A DNA stretch of 64,000 nt from Bos javanicus (taxonomy: Eukaryota > Chordata > Mammalia > Artiodactyla > Bovidae), in assembly GCF_032452875.1 (NCBI RefSeq), contig NC_083897.1, positions 12,134,854-12,198,853 on the forward strand. The letters run 5' to 3'. Positions 38,801 to 49,788 of this stretch are shown here, one piece after another; the stretch's first letter is position 1, and each line of letters opens with the position of its first letter. The notes below the pieces were generated by a model. It was not told where the DNA came from, did not search any database, and was given only the letters and a program-made list of their open reading frames with translations. The position numbers and the translations under genes were made by a program.

Positions 38801-39392
38801 CAATCAGTTGCTAGACATAAGGACAAGCAGAAAAATATAATACATACCAATGATGAGCAGTCAATACAAACATATTCAGAAATGACAGAGATAGACATTC
38901 ACAGAAAAAAAGATTTTGAACTTTTATTATGAATACACTCAAGGATTTAAAGGACAATATAAACATAAGGAGGAAAAAAGAAGATACAAAAATAATCAAG
39001 TAGATATTAGAACTGAAAGATGCAATATTTCATAGAAAGAATCATTGGAAGTGTTTATGAGCTTATTAGACATTGTACAAAAATTTATTAGTAAATTTTT
39101 TGGGGAAAAAAGCATTAGCAACAAGAAACAATCAATTTTGAGACCAGAGTAGGGAAAAAAGATTGTGGAAAAAGTGAGCAGAAACTCAAGGACCTGTGGG
39201 AAAATATCAAACATTCTAATATACATGTTAATTAGATTTTGAGAAGAAAAGAAAATATTAGTGCCAAAATACTAAATAAAGAGCCAGTGGCCAAATATTT
39301 CATATTTTATGAAAACTAGTAACCAAAAAAAACTCAACTGCAGTGAACACAATGAAAAATATACCCATAAATCATTAAAAAAAGTTAAAAAT

Positions 39393-39510
39393 TAGGAAAT
39401 TCCCTGGCTGTCCAGTGGTTAAGACTCCACACTTTCACTGCAGGGTGCACAGGTTTGATCCCTGACTGGGGAACCAAGATTTCACATGCTGCATAGTGCA
39501 GCCAACAACA
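39393..39510 (+). mobile_element. CHR-like short tRNA-derived SINE
   Basis: TTCCCTGGCTGTCCAGTGG, B-box-like GGTTTGATCCC, then a short body (GGGGAACCAAG) and CAACAACAACAA tail; about 118 bp. Confidence 0.8.
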
Positions 39511-39796
39511 ACAAAAAGATAACCAAAAAAATTTTTTTTGCAAAATCAATACCTAAAGAAAACTTTAAAAAAATCTGGATTACAGAGGAATGCATTACAT
39601 ATAGTGGAACAAAGATGAATAATTGCAAATTTCCATCAGAAATGCTGAAATTCAGTCAACAATGGAGTGATAATTTCAAAGTACTTAAACTAAAATTTTA
39701 CCTGTTTTACCTGTAGTCAAATGTTTATGTTCAGAATGTGTGTTCTGCTTCAGTCTTGAGGTTGTAGTTCAAATGTTAATTTAGTTTATAAAATCT

Positions 39797-41700
39797 ATGC
39801 AATCATATTTCTTTTCCATGGGGATGGTCTTGATCCCTGTCTCCTGTAAAATGTCATGAAACTCCATCCATAGTTCATCAGGCACTCTGTCTATCAGATC
39901 TAGTCCCTTAAACCTACTTCTCACTTCCACTGTATAATCCACTGTATAATAAAAGATTTGATTTAGGTCATACCTGAATGGTCTAGTGATTTTCCCTACT
40001 TTGTTCAATTTAAGTCTGAATTTGGCAATAAGGAGTTCATGATCTGAACCACAGTCAGCTCCCGGTCTTGATTTGCTGACTGTATAGAGCTTCTCCATCT
40101 TTGGCTGCAAAGAATACAATCAATCTGATTTTGGTGTTGACCATCTGGTGATGTCCATGTATAGAGTCTTCTCTTGTGTTGTTGGAAGAGGGTGTTTGCT
40201 ATGACCAGTGAGTTCTCTTGGCAAAACTCTATTAGCCTTTTCCCTGCTTCATTCCATACTCCAAGGCCAAATTTGCCTGTTACTCCAGGTATTTCTTGAC
40301 TTCCTACTTTCGCATTTCAGTCCCCTATAATGAAAAGGACATCTTTTTTGGGTGTTAGTTCTAAAAGATCTTGTAGGTCTTCATAGAACTGTTCAACTTG
40401 AGCTTCTTCAGCATTACTGGTTTGGGCATTGACTTGCATTACCGTGATATGGAATGGTTTGCCTTGGAAACGAACAGAGATCATTCATTTTTGAGATTGC
40501 ATCCAAGTACTGCATTTTGGACTCTTTTGTTGACCGTGATGGCTACTCCATTTCTTCTAAGGGATTCCTGCCCACAGTAGTAGATACAATGGTCATCTGA
40601 GTTAAATTCACCCATTTCAGTCCATTTTAGTTCACTGATTCCTAGAATGTCAATGTTCACTCTTGCCATCTCCTGTTTGACCACTTCCAATTTGCCTTGA
40701 TTCATGGACCTAACATTCCAGGTTCCTATGCAATATTGCTGTTTACAGCATTGGGCCTTGCTTCTACCACCAGTCACATCCACAACTGGTTATTGTTTTT
40801 GCTTTGGCTCCATCCCTTCATTCTCTCTGGAGTTATTTCTCCACTGATCTCCAGTAGCATATTGGGCACTTACTGACCTGGGGAGTTCCCCTTTTAGTAT
40901 TCTATCATTTTGCCTTTTCATACTGTTCATGGGGTTCTCAAGGCAAGAATACTGAAGTGGTTTGCCATTCCCTTCTCCAGTGGACCACATTCTGTCAGAT
41001 CTCTCCACCATGACCCGCCCATCTAGGGTGGCCCGACATGGCACGGTTTAGTTTCACTGAGTTAGACAAGGCTGTGGTCCGTGTGATCCAGATTGTCTAG
41101 TTTTCTGTGATTACAGATTCACCACTGCAGATGGTGATTGCAGTCATGAAATTAAAAGACGCTAACTCCTTGGAAGGAAAGCTATGACCAACCTAGATAG
41201 TATATTAAAAAGCAGAGACATTACTTTGCCAACAAAGGTCCGTCTAGTCAAGGCTATGCTTTTTCCAGTAGTCAAGTATGGATGTGAGAGTTGGACTGTG
41301 AAGAAAGCTGAGTGCTGAAGAATTGATGCTTTTGAACTGTGGTGTTGGAGAAGACTCTTGAGAGTCCCTTGGACTGCAAGGAGATCCAACCAGCCCATCC
41401 TAAAGAAGATCAATCCTGGGTGTTCATTGGAAGCTGAAACTCCAATACTTTGGCCACCTCATGCGAAGAGTTGACTCATTGGAAAAGACCCCGATGCTGG
41501 GAGGGATTGGGGGCAAGAGGAGAAGGGGATGACAGAGGATGAGCTGACTGGATGGCATCACTGACTTGATGGACATGAGTTTGGGTAAACTCCAGGAGTT
41601 GATGATGGACAGGGAGGCCTGGCATGCTGCAATTCATGGGGTCACAAAGAATCGGACACGACTGAGCGACTGAACTGTACTGAACTGATGCAACCATATT
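39797..41700 (+). mobile_element. BovB LINE with inverted 5' half (endonuclease)
   Basis: 41107-41687 is the plus-strand BovB 3' end. 39806-41100 is the BovB 5' part in minus orientation: 5' UTR (40790-41075), endonuclease N terminus with GTWNVRSMN (open 40481-40783) and its SDH motif GADCGSDHELL (open 39781-40119). Duplications ATGCAATCATATT (39797-39809) and ATGCAACCATATT (41688-41700), 12 of 13 matching, show one insertion with a 5' inversion and loss of the RT core. Confidence 0.9.
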
Positions 41701-42142
41701 CTATTTACCCCACAAGTGTGTTGTGCAGAATCAGAATTCCACCCCATAGTTTCCTCATCATCAACTGGGAGTAAGATAGTCACCAGCTCATAACTTCAAG
41801 TGGGCGGATTCAGAATTTCACCACTAGGCTTCTAGAAGGAGTAACAACTGATTACTTCATGGTAGGAATGATCAGCTCCACCTACAGGATCTGTGTATCA
41901 AGGGGGTCTCCTCATTACAGCAGAGAGGATGTTGAGAATCAAGAGTCCTGTTCACAGGCTTCAAAGAGGATGGACACCATATTGTAACTGCATAATAGGA
42001 GTTGGAAGACATGATCTGCCCACTGACTCCAACTGATGCAGTACTTACTATGGTGTATGAAATATAAAGTATTTTTGTGTTGTCTTAAAAACAAGCAGGT
42101 GTGTGTGTTTTCTGTCATTGTGCTTCTCTTTTCCTGTCCTTT
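41701..42142. other. Unclassified non-coding DNA
   Basis: No repeat family or gene recognised. Confidence 0.4.
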
Positions 42143-42153
42143 ATCTAAAGATA

Positions 42154-42367
42154 AAAGTGAAAATGGAGTTGCTCAGTCATGTCCGACTGTGCAACCCCAT
42201 GGACTATAGCATGCCAAGCTCCTCCATCCATGGGATTTTCCAGGCAAGAATACTGGAGTGGGTTGCTATTTCCCTCTCTGGGGGATCTGCCCGACCCAGG
42301 GATCGAACTCAGGTCTCCCACACTGCAGGCAGACTCTTTACCATCTGAACCACCAGGGAAGCCCCTC
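42154..42367 (-). mobile_element. Bov-tA SINE
   Basis: Minus-strand full copy; exact 11-bp duplications ATCTAAAGATA at 42143-42153 and 42368-42378. Confidence 0.92.
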
Positions 42368-42378
42368 ATCTAAAGATA

Positions 42379-43299
42379 TCAATCATTTAAAAAAAAATCT
42401 GTATCCACTGACATTTCCACACTGCACCTTTCTCTAGCATCAAAGCTGAGGTGTGAAGCAGGTGAGAATAATTTAATTCACTCTCAAGGCATGTTATTAT
42501 TTTCTTTTTGTAAGCATCTATATTCATAGCCACAATTCCACAACTGTGGTGGGGTCATGTCATGGATTATAACTGGGCAGGTTGGAAGGTGTAGAGAGGC
42601 ATATAAATAACTTGTCTTTTAGTCTGTATAAGTCTGAGAGAGGAAAAGTTATGCCAAGATTTGATGGAGAATTGAGCATATAACTTATTTTTTAGTTTGT
42701 ATGTCCAGACCATGAGAAGACATAGTTAGATCTGATGTAGAAGTCTTTGCATGACCAAGAGATGCTGGAATTTGTGATAGAAGCAATAATTGGATGAACA
42801 TCTGGAACTGTTTTCCTTAGAAAAGATCTATTTTCTATGTTATATGAGTGAGAGAAAAAGGCGAAGCTGTTTTAGTAGCCATATTGGTGAACCATGGAAG
42901 ATTGACAGTTGTCCTCACTATCCTCTCTCTTATTCTTCCATAGTTATAGAATTCTCACTGGTAATATGGTCTCACACACACAAATTCTCCAGCTTCCCTT
43001 GCCTCTAACTGTGGGCACGTGACCAAATTCTGGACAGATTGGATGAACAAAACGGATGTGTTAAATTTATCATTTGAATCTTTAAAATAAAGAAGAAAAT
43101 ACTATATCCCTTCTATTCTGTGTTCTCAGCAGTGATATATTGGGAGCAAAAGCAGCCATTTTGATTCACAGTGTTCTAGGAAAAAAATCTACAACTTTTG
43201 CTACCAGAGTGGTTTGGTTATAGAATCTAATAGAAAGGACTGGATTCTGTAGTTCTTCACTGACTGGAAGGCAATGGAAAAGGAAGAGACCACTGATTC
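42379..43299. other. Non-coding DNA with an ancient repeat
   Basis: About 42890-43180 resembles an ancient mammalian repeat (CCAGCTTCCCTTGCCTCTAA, GGGCACGTGACC); family uncertain. No gene. Confidence 0.4.
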
Positions 43300-43620
43300 C
43301 TACACCAAGATGGATGGATGGATTGCCAAAACATAATGCTGAGTCAGTATCAGCCACTAAATAGTACATAATGTATGATTCCACTTTATGAAATTTTAGA
43401 ATAGATAAACTATTCTATAATGACAGAATAGGGACTAGGGATGTAGGAAAATAACCAACAGTCATGAAGGAATGCTAGGGTGGGCGGTTGATCAAGATCA
43501 ACACATCTTGATTGTGTTGGTGGCTACATGGATGTATACATTTGTTATGTCATGACAAACATTTATTTTAATGTATTACCAAGGTTTATATTAAAAGCAC
43601 ACTGAGTATCAACAAAGTCT
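43300..43620 (+). repeat. Old L1 3' end
   Basis: Plus-strand L1 3' text (TGTATGATTCCACTTTATG, GGTGGCTACATGGATGTATA), diverged. Confidence 0.55.
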
Positions 43621-43627
43621 ATAGCTC

Positions 43628-43850
43628 TTGAACAAGAGTCAGCAAAATCTTTCCTGAAGAGGACATACCAAATATTTTAGATTTATGGGACATAGTCTTT
43701 CCTACAATTGCTCAGCTTTGGCAAACTAAGAAGAAAATCAGTAACAGAAAATGTATAACTAATGTGTAAGGCTGTATTTCAGTACAACTTTATTTATAAA
43801 AAGAGGAGCTGGATTGTGTACAATAGTTGTCAACTCCTACTTCAAAGGAA
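43628..43850 (+). repeat. Ancient MER-type DNA-transposon fragment
   Basis: Order GAGTCAGCAAAATC, AATATTTTAGATTTATGG, CAACTTTATTTATAAA matches a common mammalian MER repeat; exact family not certain. Confidence 0.5.
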
Positions 43851-44999
43851 ATTTTTGAAAAAATATAGAATTCTGTTAGATTTTGACTGCTTCTTATTTT
43901 TAGTGAATTTCTACAAAAGAGAAATCAATTCAATCTGAATTTTTTCCAGCAAGCAGAGATAAAAATGAATACAGCTTTCCTAAGAAGATCCTCTCAGCCT
44001 ACTGCCTATAGTTTATATTGACGGAGATTCTCCTACTTCAGGGCTTTGCCTGGTGAAAAATTTCAATGATTCTGTATTCCAACTTGCAGTGCTTATAAAA
44101 TGTGACTTCAAAGTGCAGCTCTATTAGGAGTCAAGACTGTTGACATTTTCTCAAGCACCTCCCAGTAAGTACTCTCCTAGTCCGTAAGAGCCAGAGCCTG
44201 CAAGTAACAGAACGGATATTGAGTCACCAGTATGACATCATCCCTTAAGAAGCCCAACCATCTACTTGATTAATAATTGGTTATTTTGAGTTCCACCCAT
44301 CTAAGAAAATGCAACATTAATATCTAGTTAGGACAGGGCACTATCCTTTATTCATCTTAATCCAGTGGCTACTTTATGTTGCTATATCCCCAAGAGCTAG
44401 ACCACTTGGGCCAGGCACCAAGAAGTGAAAGTAGAAGTCATTCCACTCAAAAACATTCCCAATAACTCACTTGGGGAATTTGAGCTTTCCACAACATACA
44501 TATTCTATGTGTTTAGAGATTTTGGTTTCCAGAATGAAGTCACTTACTCTAGGTAAGAAGTAAGAAGCCCATTAAACTTAAATCTATGGCTTCTATCAGG
44601 TTGTTTTGGAATTCTAGTGAGAGATGAGCAAACAAAAAACTCTGCAATTATGAGTAGGTGGGGCTGCTGCTACAAAAAATGTTTAACATTCAGATCTTTC
44701 TTTAATTCACCATGGTATTTTTTTCTTTAAATGAGCAAGAAACAGCAACCATGACCTGATAAGTACTGAGAGTGTGAGTCAAATCATCAAGTAAGTAAGG
44801 TAGACCAACAGAAATGCCAGCAAAAAGGGAAAGGTAATACTAAATGGGGGCTGGAGGAGAGAAGTGATGCATATCAATTAAGGCCCTGCAACCAACTGAA
44901 GTGTTGAGTGCTATAGTTTGTAAATACTATGAGTCCTCTTTTTGAACATTTTCCCAGAAATAATGACCAACCAGCATCCTGGAGATGTGCCTGGATGGA
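43851..44999. other. Unclassified, apparently single-copy DNA
   Basis: No repeat or gene recognised; composition is more balanced than the flanks. Confidence 0.4.
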
Positions 45000-45221
45000 G
45001 TAAAGTTATTTTGAGAAATAAATGATTCTGAGTGGTACAAGGCATGAAACTTAGTGGATGAAATTGGCACCCATAGAATTTCCCATTATTGGGTAATACA
45101 CCCCTCCCCCACCTCCCATGAGCAATGGTTGATAACAACTCATATTTCCTATAAACAAGAAATGGGGAACAGGGAAATAATTTGTACCAGGGACAGATCC
45201 ACAGGGTCCTGCTTGGTTTCA
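45000..45221 (-). mobile_element. ERV LTR fragment, minus orientation
   Basis: Read on the minus strand, it starts at 45221 with TGAAACCAAGCAGGACC, identical to the start of the LTR at 45901, and stays alignable for about 100 bases (TTTATAGGAAAT against TTTGTAGGAAAT). Its left limit is uncertain. Confidence 0.5.
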
Positions 45222-45900
45222 CTAGTACCTGTGGTACAATGATAAATTAAATTGGTCACATTAGGAATCCTTGATTTTTTCATGTTTTAACATAATATTT
45301 TAACATTTTACACTTCACTTTTGCAACATGATAAAGGTAGCCTTGAAGATAATATTAATTATTTATGGCAAATAGTATCTCTTTTGTTTTAGACAATTCT
45401 TATCATGAATGGAAGTTGATTATGCTGAAATACTTTGGCATCTATGGAAATGTAGTGAATTATATCCATATGTTTACAAATGGTATAGCAACCTTGCATT
45501 TCAGTAACTGAAATTGAAATTGAACTTGGAAAAGAAGCTTTTTCACACATTGAAGAATTTGGTATGTTCATATTTTGCTAATAAAATTTGCATCTATGTT
45601 TATGAATGTGATTGATATGGATTTGTATTTTATATATCATCTATGATTGGTTATGATTTAAATATATTGTATTTATAAAATGGGTTCATATTTGTTCTTT
45701 TTTCAATACTATTAAAGAATGTGAATAAAAATGAAATGTTCAAATTGTGAATAAATGATAGAAAGTAACCTAGACAAATATCTAGATAATACTTTGTCAA
45801 GATTTTTAAATAAATTTTGCACCAAGTAGGAATTTCTGTTTTTAAGATATAGTAGATAAACTTATTTTTGTGAGATTAAGTGTGAAGTTATTTATAGTGT

Positions 45901-46475
45901 TGAAACCAAGCAGGACCCTGTGGGGCCCTCCTGGGCATAAAAGCCTTTCTGTGTACCCTGTTTCTGGTTTGTAGGAAATGGTTTCATTCAGTCTCCTTGA
46001 CTTTCCCTGAGTTCCAAAGGGCAGATTCAAACAGTTGCCAATCAGGGAGGGGGAGGAAGTGAAGACACATGGGAAGAGCAGTCAAGAAACAGTAGTGTAT
46101 GCCTGTGGCGGATTCATTTTGATATTTGGCAAAATCAGTACAATATTGTAAAGTTTAAAAATAAAATAAAATTAAAAAAAAAAAGAAACAGTAGTGTAGC
46201 CTTGGGTAACTGTCCTGGTCCTTCCTCAAGGAATATGCATAGCAATATTTTTAAGCTCCTCTATACAACTAAGGTCCCCATCCAGGTGGAGCATGGCAAC
46301 TTCAGGCCTGAGCACAAAATTCCCTGCAGCCCTCACCCCAAATTCTGCCTATAAAAACTTTCCCCACCAAAGCATTGAGGAGTTTGGGGGTTTTGACCAT
46401 GAGATACCGATTCTTGCTCAGCTAGTTTATTTGGCCTCACTGTGCATCCGGCACAGGAATATACTTTGGTAACAT
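45901..46475 (+). mobile_element. Endogenous retrovirus LTR
   Basis: Starts TGAAACCAAGCAGG, with a TATA box (TATAAAA, 46350-46356) in the expected downstream place and a short U5-like end. It carries a short L1 insert at 46100-46182. I see no gag or pol next to it; L1 follows. It looks like a solo or fragmentary class I LTR (inference). Confidence 0.6.
46100..46182 (+). mobile_element. Ultra-short L1 3' end inside LTR
   Basis: About 83 bp: CTGTGGCGGATTCATTTTG to the L1 end and an A tail. Exact 16-bp duplications AAGAAACAGTAGTGTA at 46084-46099 and 46183-46198. Confidence 0.93.
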
Positions 46476-46479
46476 TTTT

Positions 46480-46759
46480 TCTAACTTCAAACTTGGATAT
46501 TTAGCTCTCTGATATTCAACCTTCTTTTTACTTATATAAACATTTAATACTATACATTTCCTACTGATTCCAGCATTAACTGCATTCCATCTCAATATCT
46601 AGTACTGTGTTATCATTCAATTTTAGTTAGCTTACAATTTTTATTACAATTTCTTCTTTGACACATTTGTATTTTAGAAATGCCTTTTAATATTTCCAAT
46701 TGAAGTCATTTATGTTTTTGGTTATTTTTTTTTACAAATTTATAGGAGGAATTCCTTCA

Positions 46760-46796
<37 letters not shown>

Positions 46797-47425
46797 AAAT
46801 TTAATTAACATTTCTCTTTCTGAGAAATACAAGTATATTCAGATTTTTAGCTCCAACTTGTTTCCATGATTTATGTCCTTCTGTATTAGAGAATTGTCAT
46901 TCTTATTATCATGTTGATACTATGAATGTGTACAGTCAGTATTTTTAAATTTACCTCCATGTTCACCATTCTTTAATGTTCATTATTTCTTAGTACACCA
47001 TATATATCTTACTATGGGATTATTTTTATACATCCTCAAATAATCATGCAAAATCTCCTTTAGTTATGGACTATTGGGAGTAAACACATTCAGTTGTTTT
47101 CAGAAAGTATTTTTACCATCTTTCTTGGAATAGTTTTCCTGGATATATAATTCTATAGTTTGACAGTAATGTTTTCCTAGCTCTTTGAATGTCATGCTTC
47201 TGATTCCATTGTGGTTTTGCTAACCTGTCCGTAGGCAGAAGTGTGATATTCAACCACATGTCTCAAATGAATGTAAAAATAAAATACCTGATTTATAGTG
47301 ATTTCTGTTTGATAATTTTCATTTTCATGGCTGTATTGTAAAATAAGCTAGCAATGTGATACCCTGAAAACATAGTTGGAAAGATGTGTGCAAAATAGAA
47401 TTCCTTTTGTTTTAAGATGGTTTCA
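46480..47425 (-). mobile_element. Old L1 ORF2 fragment
   Basis: Minus-orientation ORF2 (TGATATTCAACCTTCTTTTT and downstream). Contains a (TA)n microsatellite at 46762-46792. Confidence 0.65.
46762..46792. repeat. (TA)n microsatellite
   Basis: About 15 TA units, inside the L1 fragment. Confidence 0.9.
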
Positions 47426-47429
47426 ATTC

Positions 47430-47668
47430 ATTCAGGATGATTTTTTTTAGTATAGTTCTTTTTGATTTGTTTCCACTCCCATCTTCTTTCCACCAGTATA
47501 TCTTTTATTACATTCTTCTCCACCAACCTGTGTGCTCTAAAACCCAGTTCCTTGCAGAGTTTATGATTAACCTCTCTATCCAAAAATTTATCCCTTCTTG
47601 TCCACATCTGCCCCCCCCTTAAGATTGAGGAGTATCAAAGAAAAGGGGGACTGAAACCAAGCAGGACC
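47430..47668 (+). mobile_element. ERV 3' internal remnant with polypurine tract
   Basis: AGAAAAGGGGGAC (about 47638-47650) directly precedes TGAAACCAAGCAGGACC (47652), the start of the LTR seen at 45901: the polypurine tract/3' LTR arrangement of a retrovirus. The LTR stops after some 17 bases where L1 text begins. The preceding 200 bases could be the end of env, but all frames are broken. Confidence 0.45.
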
Positions 47669-47790
47669 AATAGTTTATAACAACTATAAATGAAATATAA
47701 CCTTTAAAGATTGTGATTTGCTACATGGCACACCTATAACTTATATTACACAGCAACTATACTTCAATTTAAAAAACAGAGGTATTGGTT
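47669..47790 (+). repeat. Old L1 3' end
   Basis: Ends CAACTATACTTCAATTTAAA, the typical terminal text of old mammalian L1. Confidence 0.65.
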
Positions 47791-47914
47791 CTTAATACTT
47801 CAACCAGGAGTATGGGCCCTAAGCTTAAAGATCGTTAAACAAATAGTGATTTCTGTGCACACCTCTCCTCTTTGACAAGGACAACAGCTCTATTTTATTT
47901 AGCTACCTAACAGT

Positions 47915-48130
47915 GAAAAGTAGTGAAAGGGTTAGTTAGTCATCTCTGACTCTTTGTGACCTCATAGACTGTAGCCCACTAGGTTCCTTTGCCTATGGAA
48001 GTCTCCAGGCAAGAATACTGAAGTGGGTAGCCATTCCCTTCTCCAGGGGATCTTCCCAACCCAGGGACTGAACCCAGGTCTCTCGCATTAAAGGCTTATT
48101 CTCTACTGTCTGAGCCACCAAGGAAGCCTG
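47915..48130 (-). mobile_element. Bov-tA SINE
   Basis: Minus-strand copy; exact duplications CCTAACAGT at 47906-47914 and 48131-48139. Confidence 0.92.
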
Positions 48131-48134
48131 CCTA

Positions 48135-48540
48135 ACAGTAGAGACTTGTATTGTGCTAATTAAGAACCAGTTGACTGAAAGGGTCATTTGAGCCCTAAGA
48201 GCTGAGTAGCATTCCTTCTACTTAATTCCCCTCCTTCCCTACATGTTCTCTTGTAATTCTGTCTTTACTTAGCACTGGATCTATCAGAAATATCTAAGAC
48301 ACTTGATTAAAATGAAGATTCTAGGGATCATACTGAATAAAGCTACTAGGCATTGAGGCTCACCTGCTTTCACTACAGATCCTGCAAGTGGACCCAGTTG
48401 TAACACATAACCCAAGGCTTTATCAGGAGGAAACAACTGAATAGGTCCCTGAGACAGGAAGGGTGGACTAGAATCACTTAAAAAGAATCAGTACCTAGAT
48501 CAAAAGTTACTCTTATGCTACCAAAAATGAACCAAAACCC
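48135..48540. other. Repeat-free 3' flank of ACTRT1
   Basis: No interspersed repeat recognised between the Bov-tA SINE ending at 48130 and the ACTRT1 poly(A) site. No open frame of note. Together with the upstream flank to about 50390 it forms the longest repeat-free island of the window. Confidence 0.5.
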
Positions 48541-48556
48541 AAAATGCCATATCACT

Positions 48557-48562
48557 TTTATT
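48557..48562 (-). promoter_or_regulatory. Poly(A) signal of ACTRT1
   Basis: The minus strand reads AATAAA here, about 95 bases past the TAA stop, giving a short 3' UTR that would end near 48535-48545. It lies in non-repeat sequence, so it probably belongs to the gene and not to a retroelement. Confidence 0.75.
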
Positions 48563-48654
48563 GAATACATGCTGAAGCTCGAAAGGAAGATGTCACCTTC
48601 CACCAGTGCTCCTGTGATCTGACAATTTAAGCTGTCCCCTGTGCTCTGAATCCT

Positions 48655-49788
48655 TTAAAAGCATCTTCTCTGGACAACACATGCCCCAAACTCCATGAAG
48701 TCTGCAGAAGTGATCCACATTTGCTTGAAACTGCTCAAAGAGGTCACGATGGAAGCACCAATCCATGCAGAGAAACATCTGTCAGGAGAAGCAGTTATCT
48801 TGATGGGAGTGCCTCTGAAGGCCAGCTGTTCCAGTTCCTTCATAAGTCTTTCCTCAAGCCCAGGGAAGAGAGTGGTGCCCCCAGACAGAACAATTTCTGC
48901 AAAAAGATTCTTCTGGATATCGGTGTCACACTTCATAATGCTGCTGGAGACCATTTTTGATAGTCCTGGGTTGTGTACACCTAGGTGGTCAGGCGCAAAA
49001 AGAATCTCAGGTACCTGGTACAGCTGGTCCCCAAGGTGGATGACATTCCCATCTGGTAGCTTGTATTCTTTCATGATCTCCTCTGGCTTCTTACAGAGTT
49101 CTTTCTCTGGTTCCAAGGCAACATAGCACAGCGTCTCTTTTATGTCATCCACTAAGGCCTTGTTGAGTATGCAAGGGTAATTACACCCACTAGCCAGGAG
49201 GAGTCGGGTGAGGTGCTCTGTGATGTCCCTGCCTGCCACATAGAGCTTGGTGACAGCATGAGGCAGGGAGTAACCCTCAAAGATGGGGACAGTACAAGTG
49301 ATCCCATCCCCACTGTCCACCACTAGGCCCGTGACAGCAGCAGAGGCATAGAGTGCTACGACCGCGTGGTTGGACAGGTAAAAGGCAGGCACATTGAAGG
49401 TCTCAAACATCATTTCTGTTGTCTTCTCGCGAGTCTCTCTTGGGTTCAAGGAGGGTTCAGTCATGAGCACAGGTCGTTGACAGGGTTTTACTCCCAGTTC
49501 CCACTCAAAAAGATACTTCCAGAGTTTCTCCATGTCATCCCATCTTGTTACCAGTCCACGTTCAATGGGGTAGTGCAACTGCAAGGCCTCATACTTGAAC
49601 AGGGCATTTTCTCCCACAACATAATTTTTCTGATTGGCTTCTGGTAAAGCCATGTTGAATTTAGGATGCCCCACCACAGAACTGATGACATGACGGGGCC
49701 CAATCTCTCCAGACATACCTACTTTACAGAGTCCTGATCCATTGTCAAAAATTACGGCTGGAGTATCTAATGAGTATGGGTTAAACAT
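48655..49788 (-). CDS. ACTRT1: Actin-related protein T1 (ARP-T1), single exon
   Basis: Uninterrupted 377-codon frame, TAA stop, no intron, length typical of actins. Seen: phosphate loop 1 DNGSGLCK (residues 15-22), phosphate loop 2 DSGDG (158-162), LSGGTT (301-306) and a C terminus in RRCF like actin's RKCF. The positions equivalent to actin Gln137 and His161, which position the attacking water, are His141 and Cys165, so ATP hydrolysis is probably weak (inference); I recall the same residues in other ARP-T proteins. The first ATG has G at -3 and begins MFNP, as in ACTRT1 and ACTRT2. Wording around residues 72-95, 136-143 and 325-340 fits ACTRT1 better than ACTRT2. Known: a testis-specific protein of the perinuclear theca/calyx of the sperm head, needed in mouse for firm acrosome attachment; X-linked in human. 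Neighbours are only repeats. The frame is fully intact, arguing against a pseudogene. Confidence 0.9.
   Translation of the reverse strand: MFNPYSLDTPAVIFDNGSGLCKVGMSGEIGPRHVISSVVGHPKFNMALPEANQKNYVVGENALFKYEALQLHYPIERGLVTRWDDMEKLWKYLFEWELGVKPCQRPVLMTEPSLNPRETREKTTEMMFETFNVPAFYLSNHAVVALYASAAVTGLVVDSGDGITCTVPIFEGYSLPHAVTKLYVAGRDITEHLTRLLLASGCNYPCILNKALVDDIKETLCYVALEPEKELCKKPEEIMKEYKLPDGNVIHLGDQLYQVPEILFAPDHLGVHNPGLSKMVSSSIMKCDTDIQKNLFAEIVLSGGTTLFPGLEERLMKELEQLAFRGTPIKITASPDRCFSAWIGASIVTSLSSFKQMWITSADFMEFGACVVQRRCF

Larger units (their letters stand above)
38640..39760 (+). mobile_element. Old L1 (ORF1 part), with two inserts
   Basis: Plus-strand text resembling ORF1 of ancient L1/HAL1-type elements (AACTCAAGGACCTGTGGGAA at about 39186, TTACAGAGGAATGC at about 39581). 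A BovB 3' fragment and a CHR-like SINE lie inside it. No intact frame. Confidence 0.5.

Noticed and set aside
48695..49126. 143-codon plus-strand frame
   Set aside because: Antisense shadow of ACTRT1.
48655..49788. ACTRT2 as the identity of the actin-like gene
   Set aside because: Several diagnostic stretches (residues 72-95, 136-143, 325-340) fit ACTRT1 better; the LINE-rich setting also fits the X chromosome. A tree would settle it.
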